Numbered from the stretch's first letter, positions 26,212 to 35,717 are shown. The stretch is DNA of 64,000 nucleotides from Viridibacterium sp047600765 (GCA_047600765.1 JASGKF010000001.1:682001-746000); one strand, 5' to 3'. Notes: generated by a model not told the origin, from the letters alone. Translations and numbers: made by a program.

Positions 26212-28320
26212 TCACTCTGCTGCGGCAGGCGCTTCTTCCGTCAGCAGAGCCTTCATCGACAGCTTGACCTTGCCGCGCTCGTCGGTCTCGAGCACCTTGA
26301 CGCGCACGACCTGACCTTCCTTGAGGTAGTCGGACACGGCATTGACGCGCTCCTTGGCGATCTGCGACACGTGCAGCAGGCCATCGCGACCCGGCATGAT
26401 GTTCACGATCGCACCGAAGTCGAGAATGCGCACGACCGGGCCTTCGTAGATCTTGCCGATTTCGACTTCAGCCGTAATCGCATCGATGCGACGGCGCGCT
26501 TCATCCGACTTGGCCTGATCGGTCGAGGAGATCGTCACGGTACCGTCGTCCTGGATGTCGATCACGCAACCGGTTTCTTCGGTCAGCGCACGGATCACGG
26601 CGCCGCCCTTGCCGATCACGTCACGGATCTTCTCGGGGTTGATCTTGAACGAGGTCATGCGCGGTGCGTAAGCCGACAGCTCGCCCGTCGTGCCCTGTGC
26701 CTGATCCATCAGGCTCAGGATGTGCAGACGGCCTTCCTTGGCCTGCTCCAGCGCCTTGTTCATGATGGCCGGGCTGATCGAATCGATCTTCAGGTCCATC
26801 TGCAGCGCGGTCACACCGGTCGTGGTGCCGGCCACCTTGAAGTCCATGTCGCCGAGGTGATCTTCGTCACCCAGGATGTCGGTCAGCACAGCGAAACGGC
26901 CGCCGTCCTTGATGAGACCCATGGCGATACCAGCGACGGGCGCCTTCAGGGGCACACCGGCGTCCATCATCGCGAGCGAGCCGCCGCAGACGGAAGCCAT
27001 CGACGAGGAGCCGTTCGATTCCATGATTTCGGACACGACGCGGATCGTGTAGCCGAATTCGGCAGCATCCGGCAGCACAGCTGCGAGAGCGCGCTTGGCG
27101 AGACGGCCGTGGCCGATTTCGCGACGCTTCGGCGAACCGACGCGGCCGGTTTCACCGGTCGAGTACGGGGGGAAGTTGTAGTGGAGCATGTAGCGCTCTT
27201 TGTACTCACCCGTGATGGCGTCGATGATCTGCTCGTCGCGACCCGTGCCCAGCGTGGCAACCACCAGCGCTTGCGTTTCGCCGCGCGTGAAGAGTGCCGA
27301 ACCGTGGGTACGCGGCAGCACGCCGGTGCGGATGTCGATGCCACGCACGGTACGCGTGTCACGACCATCGATACGCGGCTGGCCCTCGAGGATGCGGGTA
27401 CGCACGATCTTCGATTCGAGTTCGAAGAGCACGTTCTTGACGTCGTTGTCTTTCGGCGCGCCTTCTTCGCCAGTCACCAGCGCAGCGATGGCCTTCTTGG
27501 TCACGTCCTTGAGCATGCTGCTGCGCACGGACTTGCTGGTCGTGCCGAACGCGGCTTCGAGATCGGCTTGTGCCACTTCGCGAACGCGCGCAAGCAGCGC
27601 TTCGTCCTTCGGCGGAGCAACCCAGTCCCATGCCGGCTTGCCGGCGACTTCGACGAGTTCGTGGATAGCCTGGATGGCCTTCTGCATTTCCTGGTGACCG
27701 AACACCACGGCGCCGAGCATCACGTCTTCGGGCAGCTGCAGCGCTTCGGATTCAACCATCAGCACGCCGACTTCGGTACCAGCAACGACCAGATCCATCT
27801 GGCTCGTTTCGAGTTGCGTCGCGGTGGGGTTGAGGATGTACTGGCCATCGGCGTAACCAACGCGTGCAGCGCCGATCGGGCCATTGAACGGGAGGCCGGA
27901 GATTGCCAGCGCAGCGGACGTTGCGAGCATCGCGGGAATGTCGCCATCCACTTCGGGGTTCTGCGACAGCACGGTCGCGACGACCTGCACTTCGTTGTAG
28001 AAACCATCCGGGAAGAGCGGGCGGATCGGGCGGTCGATCAGACGCGAGGTCAGCGTTTCCTTCTCGGTCGGACGGCCTTCACGCTTGAAGAAGCCACCGG
28101 GGATACGGCCCGCGGCGTAAAACTTCTCCATGTAATCGACGGTCAGCGGGAAGAAGTCCTGGCCCGGCTTCGGGTCCTTGGCGCCCACGACGGTGGCGAT
28201 GACGACGGTGTCGTCCATCGTCACGATGACGGCGCCGTGAGCCTGGCGAGCAACCTCGCCGGTTTCGAAGGTCACGGTATGCTGGCCGTACTGGAAGCTT
28301 TTCTTGATGGCTGTAGGCAC
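26212..28320 (-). CDS. pnp: Polyribonucleotide nucleotidyltransferase
   Basis: 702 residues. Two RNase PH domains (PTAIKKSFQYGQHTVTFETGEVARQAHGAV onward; second core with DGRDTRTVRGIDIRTGVLPRTHGSALFTRGETQ), then KH (DVIGKGGAVIRALTEETG) and S1 (GRDGLLHVSQIAKERV) domains. It degrades RNA 3' to 5' by phosphorolysis within the degradosome. The GTG at 28320 has AAAGGA eight bases upstream; the frame extends to 28362 without family similarity. It follows rpsO, the classical rpsO-pnp order. Confidence 0.96.
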   Translation of the reverse strand: MPTAIKKSFQYGQHTVTFETGEVARQAHGAVIVTMDDTVVIATVVGAKDPKPGQDFFPLTVDYMEKFYAAGRIPGGFFKREGRPTEKETLTSRLIDRPIRPLFPDGFYNEVQVVATVLSQNPEVDGDIPAMLATSAALAISGLPFNGPIGAARVGYADGQYILNPTATQLETSQMDLVVAGTEVGVLMVESEALQLPEDVMLGAVVFGHQEMQKAIQAIHELVEVAGKPAWDWVAPPKDEALLARVREVAQADLEAAFGTTSKSVRSSMLKDVTKKAIAALVTGEEGAPKDNDVKNVLFELESKIVRTRILEGQPRIDGRDTRTVRGIDIRTGVLPRTHGSALFTRGETQALVVATLGTGRDEQIIDAITGEYKERYMLHYNFPPYSTGETGRVGSPKRREIGHGRLAKRALAAVLPDAAEFGYTIRVVSEIMESNGSSSMASVCGGSLAMMDAGVPLKAPVAGIAMGLIKDGGRFAVLTDILGDEDHLGDMDFKVAGTTTGVTALQMDLKIDSISPAIMNKALEQAKEGRLHILSLMDQAQGTTGELSAYAPRMTSFKINPEKIRDVIGKGGAVIRALTEETGCVIDIQDDGTVTISSTDQAKSDEARRRIDAITAEVEIGKIYEGPVVRILDFGAIVNIMPGRDGLLHVSQIAKERVNAVSDYLKEGQVVRVKVLETDERGKVKLSMKALLTEEAPAAAE

Positions 28321-28442
28321 TTTGAATTCCTTTCTATGACGTGCGCGAGCCGCAACCGGCACGCGCGGGAGCGAGTCGCTGGGTCAGTCTTGCAAGGATG
28401 CAGTCAGGCTGGTCGGGAAACGGACCGCGGGATCAGAAATGC

Positions 28443-28475
28443 AAAAAGCCGGCTTGCCCACACGGGTGCCGGCTT
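28443..28475 (-). terminator. Terminator or attenuator between rpsO and pnp
   Basis: Minus-strand stem AAGCCGGC...GCCGGCTT with an internal CCGTGTGGG loop, followed by TTT. It lies 64 bp after the rpsO stop and about 120 bp before the pnp start, so it may limit read-through into pnp. Confidence 0.7.
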
Positions 28476-28538
28476 GGTCCGCCTAGTTCGGGAGCGCCCG
28501 ATTCATGATAGAACGGGCGCCACGACCGGCCTGAAACA

Positions 28539-28808
28539 TTACTTGCGCAGACCCAGACGCTCGATGAGGCTGCGGTAACGGTCGTACTGTTTGCCCTTGA
28601 GGTAGTCCAGCAACTTGCGGCGCTGGCTAACCATCTTGAGCAGACCACGGCGGGAGTGGTGGTCCTTGGTGTTGGCCTTGAAATGATCGGTCAGGCCATT
28701 GATGCGGGCGGTCAGCAGTGCAACTTGCACTTCAGGGGAACCGGTGTCGCCCTTGGCTTGCTGGAAGTCGCCGACGATCTTCGCCTTGTCTGCAGCGGTG
28801 ATTGCCAT
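28539..28808 (-). CDS. rpsO: 30S ribosomal protein S15
   Basis: 89 residues. DTGSPEVQVALLTARINGLTDHFKANTKDHHSRRGLLKMVSQRRKLLDYLK is unmistakable S15 sequence. It binds the central domain of 16S rRNA. It stands upstream of pnp, as in most proteobacteria. Confidence 0.98.
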   Translation of the reverse strand: MAITAADKAKIVGDFQQAKGDTGSPEVQVALLTARINGLTDHFKANTKDHHSRRGLLKMVSQRRKLLDYLKGKQYDRYRSLIERLGLRK

Positions 28809-28881
28809 AATTTCTACTCTTTTGGTCTCACTAGGTAAGTCGGCGAGCTTAATACGAAATCACCCCCGCACGCAAGCCCTG

Positions 28882-29415
28882 TCAATCATCTGGCTGTCCA
28901 GCCAGCTCGGGAAACAACACCTCGGTGAAGCCGAACTGGCGCAGATCGCGGATTCGGCGCGGATAGAGGATGCCGTCGAGGTGGTCGCATTCATGCTGGA
29001 CGACGCGGGCGTGGAAGCCGCTCACCTCGCGCCGGATGGGGGCGCCGAACTGGTCAAAGCCGCTGTAACGCAACTGAAGGTAACGCGGCACCAGCCCACG
29101 CATGCCGGGCACGGACAGGCAACCTTCCCAGCCCTCCTCCTCTTCATCAGAGAGGGGCTCCAGTACGGGATTGAGGAGCACGGTTTCAGGAACCGCGGCC
29201 GCATCGGGGTAACGCGCATTGCTGCCAAAACCGAAGATCACCAGGTGCAGGTCCACGCCGATCTGGGGCGCAGCCAAGCCGACGCCACGTTCATGCCGCA
29301 TGGTGTCGAACATGTCGGCAATCAGGGTATGCAGTTCGGGCGTGTCGAAAACCGTAACTTCCCGCGCCCTCTGAAGAAGACGGGGGTCCCCCATGCGCAG
29401 GACGGGACGGATCAT
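28882..29415 (-). CDS. def: Peptide deformylase
   Basis: 177 residues with all three deformylase motifs: GVGLAAPQIG, EGCLSVPGMRG and the zinc-binding QHECDHLDG. It removes the formyl group from nascent proteins. The sequence resembles the second, stand-alone bacterial deformylase rather than the copy paired with fmt. Its ATG overlaps the mtnP stop by 4 bp, a linkage I would read as operon convenience. Confidence 0.93.
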   Translation of the reverse strand: MIRPVLRMGDPRLLQRAREVTVFDTPELHTLIADMFDTMRHERGVGLAAPQIGVDLHLVIFGFGSNARYPDAAAVPETVLLNPVLEPLSDEEEEGWEGCLSVPGMRGLVPRYLQLRYSGFDQFGAPIRREVSGFHARVVQHECDHLDGILYPRRIRDLRQFGFTEVLFPELAGQPDD

Positions 29416-30155
29416 TCCGGCAAGGTGCAGAGCTGGTCGAGCACCAGGCGCACGCGGCCCATGGCTTCGTGCAGGGTGGCCTCGATGTCACTCATGGCAA
29501 TACCGCTAGCGCTGCTGGCACGGCCAGCGGCATGGTTGGCCACGACGGCGATGGCGGCGTAGGGCATGTCCAGTTCGCGCGCCAGGGCAGCTTCCGGCAT
29601 GCCGGTCATGCCTACCATGTCGGCGCCATCCCGCTCCAGGCGATTGACCTCGGCCGCGCTCTCCAGCCGCGGCCCCTGCGTGGCGGCATATACGCCACCG
29701 TCCAGAATCGGCTGGCCAGCGGCCTGAGCGGCACGCAGGATGCGGGCGCGCAATGCGGCGTCATACGGTTCGGTGAAGTCGATATGCACGACCTTGGAGT
29801 CCGAGCCATCAAAATAAGTCGCCTTGCGGCCCCAGGTGTAGTCCAGCACCTGGTTCGGCACGGCGAGCACGCCCGGCCCCAGATCGGCGCGGATGCCGCC
29901 CACCGAAGCGACCGACACGATGCCCTCGGCGCCCGCCTGCTTCAACGCCCAGATATTGGCTCGGTAGTTAACAGCGTGCGGAGGAATGGAGTGCCCGTAG
30001 CCATGGCGCGCAAGGAAGACCACCTTCTTGCCGCCGACCTGACCAAACAGCAGGGGACCAGATGGCTCGCCATAGGGGGTCCGGACGACCTCGCGGCGGT
30101 CTTCATCCAGACTGGACAACTTGCTGAGTCCGCTGCCACCAATGATTGCAAACAT
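29412..30155 (-). CDS. mtnP: S-methyl-5'-thioadenosine/thioinosine phosphorylase family
   Basis: 247 residues. FAIIGGSGLSKL, RHGYGHSIPPHAVNYRANIWALKQAGAEGIVSVASVGGI, ATQGPRLESAAEVNRLERDGADMVGMTGMPEAALARE are PNP/MTAP-family motifs. It phosphorolyses a methylthio-nucleoside in methionine salvage. The relatives in Pseudomonas and neighbours prefer methylthioinosine, so the exact substrate is open. The ATG at 30155 matches homologues; an in-frame start at 30236 adds unrelated residues. Confidence 0.9.
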   Translation of the reverse strand: MFAIIGGSGLSKLSSLDEDRREVVRTPYGEPSGPLLFGQVGGKKVVFLARHGYGHSIPPHAVNYRANIWALKQAGAEGIVSVASVGGIRADLGPGVLAVPNQVLDYTWGRKATYFDGSDSKVVHIDFTEPYDAALRARILRAAQAAGQPILDGGVYAATQGPRLESAAEVNRLERDGADMVGMTGMPEAALARELDMPYAAIAVVANHAAGRASSASGIAMSDIEATLHEAMGRVRLVLDQLCTLPE

Positions 30156-30532
30156 GCCAAACCTCGCGCCACGTAAGGGTTTCGATCTTATCACGCTGCC
30201 CTGCAAGCCCCTGTCGCGTTGCATGGCGCAGCACAACAGAGCGCTGACTCATGGCGCAGCCGCGCGCGCTCTCGCTTCGCCAGAACCAACAGAAATAACA
30301 AAGTCATTTGACGCTGCGCCGCAACATGCCATATGAATACCCGCACCGCGCAGCGCGAGCAACGGCGGGCGTTCCGGGCACGTGAACAATTTATCGATTT
30401 TTAGAACTTTCGTTGCTTTGACGATTTTGTAGGCTTATGATCGGGCCCGTCCTCGGACGAGTCAGCCACACACAGAAGGTGGCCTGCCTGTGCCAAGGAT
30501 CCAGATAACGCCAAGAAACAGGCACAGGAGAC
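30156..30532. other. Intergenic region between mtnP and the pectate lyase gene
   Basis: The 377 bp hold the divergent promoters. Besides the sigma70-like site at 30413-30441 I see a short CGTCCTCGGACG inverted repeat near 30449 in the pectate lyase leader. No convincing small ORF is present. Confidence 0.5.
30413..30441 (+). promoter_or_regulatory. Sigma70-like promoter of the pectate lyase gene
   Basis: TTGCTT (30413-30418) and TATGAT (30436-30441) are separated by 17 bp, giving a leader of about 85 bases before the ATG. Confidence 0.5.
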
Positions 30533-32410
30533 ATGATGATGAATCGCAACGCTCTCGTCGTTGCGGCTCTGGCACTGGTCAGCACCAGCGCCTTCGCCGC
30601 CGACTACCCCTCCGGTTACACCAAGTGCGTCCAGAACACCGGCGCCACCTGCACCATGACCGGCACCCGCTCCACCGCACTCGGCAAGAACGACGTCTTC
30701 GTCTACGCCGTCAAGACTGGCAGCTTCGTCTGCTCCAGCGCCAACTACCCCACCAACACCTACCCGTCGTCGGCTTGGTGCTCGTACAGCAACACCACGA
30801 CCAGCAGCAGCTCCAGCAGCGTTGCTTCGTCGGTGGCCAGCTCCAGCGTGGCTTCGAGCGTTGCCTCCAGCTCCTCTTCCTCCAAGTCCAGCTCCAGCGT
30901 CGCTTCGAGCGTTGCCAGCTCGAGCGTGGCTTCCAGCGTTGCAAGCTCCAGCGTGGCCTCTTCGGTTTCCAGCTCCGTCGCCAGCTCGGTGAGCAGCAGC
31001 GTCGCCAGCGGCACCATCGACGCCAAGACCCTGACGGGCGCCAGCACGCCGTTCCAGAGCGCCAACTATGGCGTGCGTAACTACTCCGCTCCGGTCAAGG
31101 ACAGCAATGGCCACGACCCGGCCAACTACAAGGCCGCTCCGGTCCTGCCGACCTGGCAATTCGCCAGCAGCGACCCCACCGGCGGCAAGCTGACCTTCGA
31201 ACGCGAAGTTGCTCCGGCCAACGGCTGGCACACCTGGTCGCTCAAGGGCAAAGTCACCGTCACGGGTGGTTCGGGCGCTACGACCAGCCGCGTCTACACC
31301 GTGTTCAACGGCCAGCAACTGGTTGCCGCGATCAACGAAGCGCAGAACGATCCGAAGATCATCCGCGTCGTCGGTCACATCGACCTGCGCTGGAGCAGCA
31401 ACAACACCGTCTTCAAGGAATACACCAGCTATTCCGACCAGAAGATGGGTGGCTCGATCATGCTGCCGTCCAACACAACCCTCGTCGGTATCAATGACGC
31501 TCAAGGCCGTGCTGCCCGCATCACCGGCACCACGATCCTGATCGGCAGCGAACTGGCCAACGGCGCTGTTGATGCAGAAACGGGCTACAAGGCCTGGATC
31601 GCCGCCGGCAAGGCATCCGATGACTATCCGACCTGGACCCGCAACATCATCATCCGCAACCTGGTGATCGATGCACCGTGGGACGTGAATCCGGAAGACT
31701 CGGCCAACGCCTACGCCGACGCCATGACCCTGTCGCGTGCCCAGAACATCTGGATCGACCACGTATCCATGGGCGACGGCGACACGCCTGACTCGCTGGC
31801 TTCCGATACGCGCCATGACGGCCTGCTGGACATCGTTCGTGGTTCCGACTACACGACCGTGGCCAACAGCTACTTCTTCAAGCACCACAAGACCACGCTC
31901 ATCGGCAACGGTGACTCGGGTCGCGCATGGAGCGACGAAGGCCGCCTGCACGTCACGCTGTCCGGCAACTTCTACGACCGTCTGGAATCGCGCATGCCCC
32001 TGAACCGCTACGGCCAGGTGCACATGTTCAACAACTACATCTACGGCCTGACCGACAGCGGCGTATCGGCTGACCTGAAGTTCGGCAGCGGCGTGGATCC
32101 GCGCTACAAGTCGAACATGCTGCTGGAGAACATGTACTTCGAGATCACCGCTCTGGCCACCGACAGCTTCTGCAAGAAGGCCATCGACGGCGGCAACGGC
32201 ACCAACCCGATCGGCTTCCGCTCCTCGGGCCACCAGCTCCTGTCGAACAAGGGTGGCAACACCACCCCGATCGCCTGGGACGGTCAGTGCGGCTACGCCG
32301 TGCCGACGGGTGCCAACGTCTGGACCCCGCCTTACACCTACACGCTGCAAACCGCGACCGCCGCCAAGGCTTCGGTTGTGGCTAACGCCGGTGCAGGCAA
32401 GCTGAAGTAA
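30533..32410 (+). CDS. Secreted pectate lyase, PL1 family, with Ser-rich linker
   Basis: 625 residues. A Sec signal peptide ends near residue 22 (STSAFA). Residues 23-86 form a small module with four Cys (32, 40, 67, 83). Residues 87-160 are an almost pure Ser/Ala/Val linker of VASS-type repeats. The C-terminal 450 residues are a PL1 beta-helix: NIIIRNLVIDAPWD, NIWIDHVSMGDG, DGLLDIVRGSDYTTVANSYFFKHHKTTLIG and RMPLNRYGQVHMFNNY with the catalytic Arg. It should cleave polygalacturonate by beta-elimination outside the cell. Three tandem ATGs open the frame; the third is best spaced from AGGAG. Confidence 0.92.
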   Translation: MMMNRNALVVAALALVSTSAFAADYPSGYTKCVQNTGATCTMTGTRSTALGKNDVFVYAVKTGSFVCSSANYPTNTYPSSAWCSYSNTTTSSSSSSVASSVASSSVASSVASSSSSSKSSSSVASSVASSSVASSVASSSVASSVSSSVASSVSSSVASGTIDAKTLTGASTPFQSANYGVRNYSAPVKDSNGHDPANYKAAPVLPTWQFASSDPTGGKLTFEREVAPANGWHTWSLKGKVTVTGGSGATTSRVYTVFNGQQLVAAINEAQNDPKIIRVVGHIDLRWSSNNTVFKEYTSYSDQKMGGSIMLPSNTTLVGINDAQGRAARITGTTILIGSELANGAVDAETGYKAWIAAGKASDDYPTWTRNIIIRNLVIDAPWDVNPEDSANAYADAMTLSRAQNIWIDHVSMGDGDTPDSLASDTRHDGLLDIVRGSDYTTVANSYFFKHHKTTLIGNGDSGRAWSDEGRLHVTLSGNFYDRLESRMPLNRYGQVHMFNNYIYGLTDSGVSADLKFGSGVDPRYKSNMLLENMYFEITALATDSFCKKAIDGGNGTNPIGFRSSGHQLLSNKGGNTTPIAWDGQCGYAVPTGANVWTPPYTYTLQTATAAKASVVANAGAGKLK

Positions 32411-32460
32411 TTCACCAAGACGCCCCGCGAGGGGCGCCATTGCAGCATTTGCTGTACCTG

Positions 32461-32487
32461 GGGCAGACCGCGAGGTCTGCCCTTTTT
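32461..32487 (+). terminator. Terminator of the pectate lyase gene
   Basis: GGGCAGACC-GCGA-GGTCTGCCC followed by TTTTTG. A second GC-rich stem (CGCCCC-GCGA-GGGGCG, 32421-32436) precedes it. Confidence 0.9.
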
Positions 32488-32541
32488 GTTTGTGCATCGT
32501 CACGCGTATCATCGCGGGCGTTACAACCGCGTTTCCGTACC

Positions 32542-33372
32542 ATGCATCCCCCCGCCATCACCACGCCCCTGCAATTCATCTCGTTCTACAAGTTCGTGCA
32601 GATTCCGGACCCGGACGCCTGCTGTGCGCTGCTGCACGAGATCACGACCGATCTGCTCGGCAGCATCCTCGTCGCGCATGAGGGCATCAACGGCATGCTG
32701 GCAGCATCGGGGGAAGCACTCGATCGTTTCGAGAAAAACCTCAGCGAAGATCCGCGCTTCGAAGCGCGCTTTACCGGCATCCACTTCAAGCGCAGCGAGT
32801 GCCGCACGCAGCCCTTCGGGCGCCTCAAGATCAAGCACAAACCAGAGATCGTGCCGCTGGGCATCCCCGACGTTGACGCCACCAGCAAGACCGGCATCGA
32901 CCTCGACCCCGAGGAATGGCGCGAACTCATCGCGCAGGACGATGTGGTACTGCTCGACAACCGCAACAGCTTCGAATTCCGCCTCGGCCGCTTCCGCAAC
33001 GCCATCGACCCCGGCGTCACCAACTTCCGCGACTTCTCGGCCTACGTCGAAGAACACCTGGCCGAATGGAAGGCCGGCAACAAGAAGGTCGCCATGTACT
33101 GCACCGGCGGCATCCGTTGCGAGAAGACCAGCGCCTGGATGCTCGACCTCGGGCTCCCCGTGTATCAGCTCAAAGGCGGCATCCTCAACTTCTTCGAGAA
33201 GCTGCCCGACGCCGAGCGCGACTGGGACGGCGAGTGCTTCGTCTTCGACAACCGCATCGCGCTCGACACCAAGCTGCGCGAAACGGACACCACGGCTGCC
33301 GACGTCTACGGCGAGCATCCCGACGAAGTCTGGCGCCTGCAACGCGCCGAACGCCTCAACGACAGCGAGTGA
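32542..33372 (+). CDS. trhO: tRNA uridine-34 oxygenase TrhO (rhodanese domain)
   Basis: 276 residues. An N-terminal ferredoxin-like part (ITTPLQFISFYKFVQIPDPDACCALL; VAHEGINGMLAAS) is followed by a rhodanese domain with the active Cys in MYCTGGIRCEKTSAW. TrhO hydroxylates U34 of certain tRNAs to ho5U. The ATG at 32542 begins the homologous region. Its stop overlaps the following pseudouridine synthase start (TGATG at 33370-33374), joining two RNA-modification genes. Confidence 0.92.
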   Translation: MHPPAITTPLQFISFYKFVQIPDPDACCALLHEITTDLLGSILVAHEGINGMLAASGEALDRFEKNLSEDPRFEARFTGIHFKRSECRTQPFGRLKIKHKPEIVPLGIPDVDATSKTGIDLDPEEWRELIAQDDVVLLDNRNSFEFRLGRFRNAIDPGVTNFRDFSAYVEEHLAEWKAGNKKVAMYCTGGIRCEKTSAWMLDLGLPVYQLKGGILNFFEKLPDAERDWDGECFVFDNRIALDTKLRETDTTAADVYGEHPDEVWRLQRAERLNDSE

Positions 33373-34274
33373 TGACGGCGCCCCTGCCACACCGCAATGG
33401 CGTGGGGCCAAGCTGCGTAGCACTGCCACCAGGAAGCTGGCTCACCGTCGCCGCCTTCCTCATCGAACGCTTCCCCAAGGTCGCGCCCGAAGAATGGGCG
33501 CAGCGCATGCAGCGCGGCGAAGTGCGTGACGAGAGCGGCGCCATGATCGACTGGCACAGTCGCTACCGCATCAACGCACGCATCTACTACTACCGCCAGC
33601 TCGCCGACGAAGCACGCGTGCCGTTCGAGGAACAGGTGCTGTATCAGGACGACTGGATCGTCGTCGCCGACAAACCCCACTTCCTGCCCGTCACCCCAGG
33701 CGGGCGCTACATCGAGGAATGCCTCGTCGCGCGCCTCAAGCGCAGGCTGGGCATCGACGACCTCGCCCCCGTGCATCGGCTGGACCGCGAAACCGCCGGC
33801 CTCGTGCTGTTCAGCGTGAAGCCCGAAACGCGTGGCACTTATCAAGCACTATTCCGCGAACGCAGCGTCGAGAAGCACTACGAAGCCGTCGTGTCACAAA
33901 ACCCCGCGCTCAGCTTTCCGCTTCAGCATCGCAGCCGCCTCGAAGACGCTGATCACTTCATGCAGATGCGTGAGGTGCCGGGTGAAGCCAACAGCGAGAC
34001 CCTGATGCAGCTCGTCGAGACAGACGGTGACAAAGCACGCCTCAGCCTGCAGCTGCTGACCGGCAAGAAGCACCAGTTGCGCGTGCATTGTGCCGCGCTG
34101 GGCATGCCCATCCTCAATGACCTGATCTACCCGACGCTGCAGGCGCATGGGCAGGATGATCATGCGCGGCCGCTGCAATTGCTGGCGCGCTCGCTGGCGT
34201 TCAAGGATCCGATGACACAGCGAGCGCATGTATTCGAAAGCATGTTCCAGCTCATGCCGCTGAATAGCGACTGA
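33372..34274 (+). CDS. RluA-family pseudouridine synthase
   Basis: 300 residues. The catalytic Asp lies in APVHRLDRETAGLVLFS (about residue 140) and KKHQLRVHCAALGMPILND is the C-terminal family motif. It isomerises uridine in rRNA or tRNA; the target cannot be read off, although related stand-alone proteins act on 23S rRNA or tRNA. Translation is coupled to trhO. A dispersed palindromic repeat follows. Confidence 0.9.
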   Translation: MTAPLPHRNGVGPSCVALPPGSWLTVAAFLIERFPKVAPEEWAQRMQRGEVRDESGAMIDWHSRYRINARIYYYRQLADEARVPFEEQVLYQDDWIVVADKPHFLPVTPGGRYIEECLVARLKRRLGIDDLAPVHRLDRETAGLVLFSVKPETRGTYQALFRERSVEKHYEAVVSQNPALSFPLQHRSRLEDADHFMQMREVPGEANSETLMQLVETDGDKARLSLQLLTGKKHQLRVHCAALGMPILNDLIYPTLQAHGQDDHARPLQLLARSLAFKDPMTQRAHVFESMFQLMPLNSD

Positions 34275-34284
34275 ACCCCCACTC

Positions 34285-34458
34285 CGTCATTCCCGCGTAA
34301 GGGGGTAAGCAGGCATTTCGGCGAATGCCGAAAGCTCGCAAGGCGGGAATCCACAGGCTCGCCAAAGACGAGTTCCACCCTCCCGAAACGCGCAGCAAAA
34401 CCAAACCGCCTTTGCTCCCGCAAAGGCCCTATGGATTCCCGCGTCCGCGGGAATGACG
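34285..34458. repeat. Dispersed CGTCATTCCCGCG-type palindromic repeat
   Basis: The ends CGTCATTCCCGCG and CGCGGGAATGACGG are inverted, with internal GCGGGAATCCAC and TGGATTCCCGC also paired. The same ends delimit the repeat at 61734-61815. It lies between convergent genes. Confidence 0.8.
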
Positions 34459-34487
34459 GCGCTCGCGGGGCCGTGCGTAGCACAAAC

Positions 34488-34519
34488 AAAAAAGCCCTCC
34501 GGACTCCGGAGGGCTTTTT
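34488..34519 (-). terminator. Terminator of the acetyl-CoA acetyltransferase gene
   Basis: AAAAAAGCCCTCCGGA / TCCGGAGGGCTTTTT stem with flanking A and T runs, 22 bp beyond the thiolase stop. Confidence 0.92.
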
Positions 34520-34541
34520 GTCGTCGCTGAGGGACTGGCGA

Positions 34542-35717
34542 TTAGCGCTCCACTGCCAGCGCCACACCCATCCCGCCGCCAATACACAGCGACGCAAAAC
34601 CCTTCTTCTTGTCGCTACGCTGCATCTCGTGCAGCAGGCTGACGAGGATGCGGCAGCCCGACGCGCCGATGGGGTGGCCGATGGCGATGGCGCCGCCGTT
34701 CGGGTTGATCTTCGACGTATCCCACTCCATCTCCTTGTTCACGGCGATGGCCTGGGCGGCGAAGGCTTCGTTGATTTCCATCACTTCCGGCGTATCGATG
34801 GTCCAGCCAGCCTTCTGCAGCGCGCGGCGCGAAGCCGGTGCCGGGCCGATACCCATGATCGCGGGGTCAACACCGGCGGTGGCGTAAGAAGCAATCACGG
34901 CGAGGATGGGCAAGCCCAGTGCCTTGGCCTTCGATTCGGTCATCACCATCACGGCAGCGGCGCCGTCGTTGATGCCGGATGCATTACCGGCCGTCACCGT
35001 GCCAGCCTTGTCGAAAGCGGGCTTGAGGCCGGCCAGCGACTCGGCGGTGGTGCCGGGTTTGATGTACTCGTCAGCGTCGACAATGATGTCGCCCTTCTTG
35101 CTGCTGATCACCACGGGCACGATCTCGTCCTTGAACTTGCCAGCCTTCTGCGCAGCTTCAGCCTTCTGCTGCGAGGCGGCGGCGAACGCGTCCTGCTCTT
35201 CGCGGCTGATGCTGTATTTCTTGGCCAGGTTCTCGGCCGTCACGCCCATGTGGTACTGGTTGTAGACGTCCCACAGGCCATCGTTGACCATCGTGTCGAT
35301 CAGCTTGGCATCGCCCATGCGGAAGCCGTCGCGCGAACCGTTGAGCACGTGCGGGCTGGCCGACATGTTTTCCTGGCCACCGGCGATGACGATCTCGGCA
35401 TCACCACTGCGCACGGCTTGCGCGGCCAGCATCACGGCACGCAGGCCCGAGCCACAGACCATGTTGATCGTCATACCCGGCACGCCTTCCGGCAAGCCAG
35501 CGCGGATCACGGCCTGACGCGCCGGGTTCTGGCCGACGCCTGCGGTCAGCACCTGGCCCAGCAGCACATCGCTGATCTGGTCGCCCGCCACACCGGTCTT
35601 GGCCAGCAGGCCGCGAATCACGGTTGCACCCAGTTCTGCTGCCGACACCTTGGCCAATGCACCGCCAAACTTGCCCACCGCCGTACGCACGGCACCCACG
35701 ATCACGATGTTTTCCAT
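34542..35717 (-). CDS. Acetyl-CoA C-acetyltransferase (thiolase II)
   Basis: 391 residues, start ATG at 35717. The nucleophilic Cys is in NMVCGSGLRAV (about residue 88), the His in GGAIAIGHPIGASG and the second Cys in SLCIGGGMG. It condenses or cleaves acetoacetyl-CoA and could serve polyhydroxybutyrate synthesis or fatty-acid and ketone breakdown (PhaA/AtoB type). No pha or ato partner is beside it, so its pathway is not settled. The meta-cleavage pathway ends in pyruvate and oxaloacetate, so no direct link is needed. Confidence 0.93.
   Translation of the reverse strand: MENIVIVGAVRTAVGKFGGALAKVSAAELGATVIRGLLAKTGVAGDQISDVLLGQVLTAGVGQNPARQAVIRAGLPEGVPGMTINMVCGSGLRAVMLAAQAVRSGDAEIVIAGGQENMSASPHVLNGSRDGFRMGDAKLIDTMVNDGLWDVYNQYHMGVTAENLAKKYSISREEQDAFAAASQQKAEAAQKAGKFKDEIVPVVISSKKGDIIVDADEYIKPGTTAESLAGLKPAFDKAGTVTAGNASGINDGAAAVMVMTESKAKALGLPILAVIASYATAGVDPAIMGIGPAPASRRALQKAGWTIDTPEVMEINEAFAAQAIAVNKEMEWDTSKINPNGGAIAIGHPIGASGCRILVSLLHEMQRSDKKKGFASLCIGGGMGVALAVER

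Noticed and set aside
26371..28578. A 735-codon open frame opposite pnp
   Set aside because: It mirrors the GC-rich codon pattern of pnp, has His/Arg/Asp-rich sequence and no family features.
30800..31012. Possible short tandem repeat array or CRISPR
   Set aside because: The repetition is codon-based Ser/Ala/Val linker coding within the lyase reading frame, without fixed-length spacers.
30401..32512. A 703-codon frame opposite the pectate lyase gene
   Set aside because: It is a low-complexity Gly/Ala/Val antisense shadow and crosses the lyase promoter and terminator.
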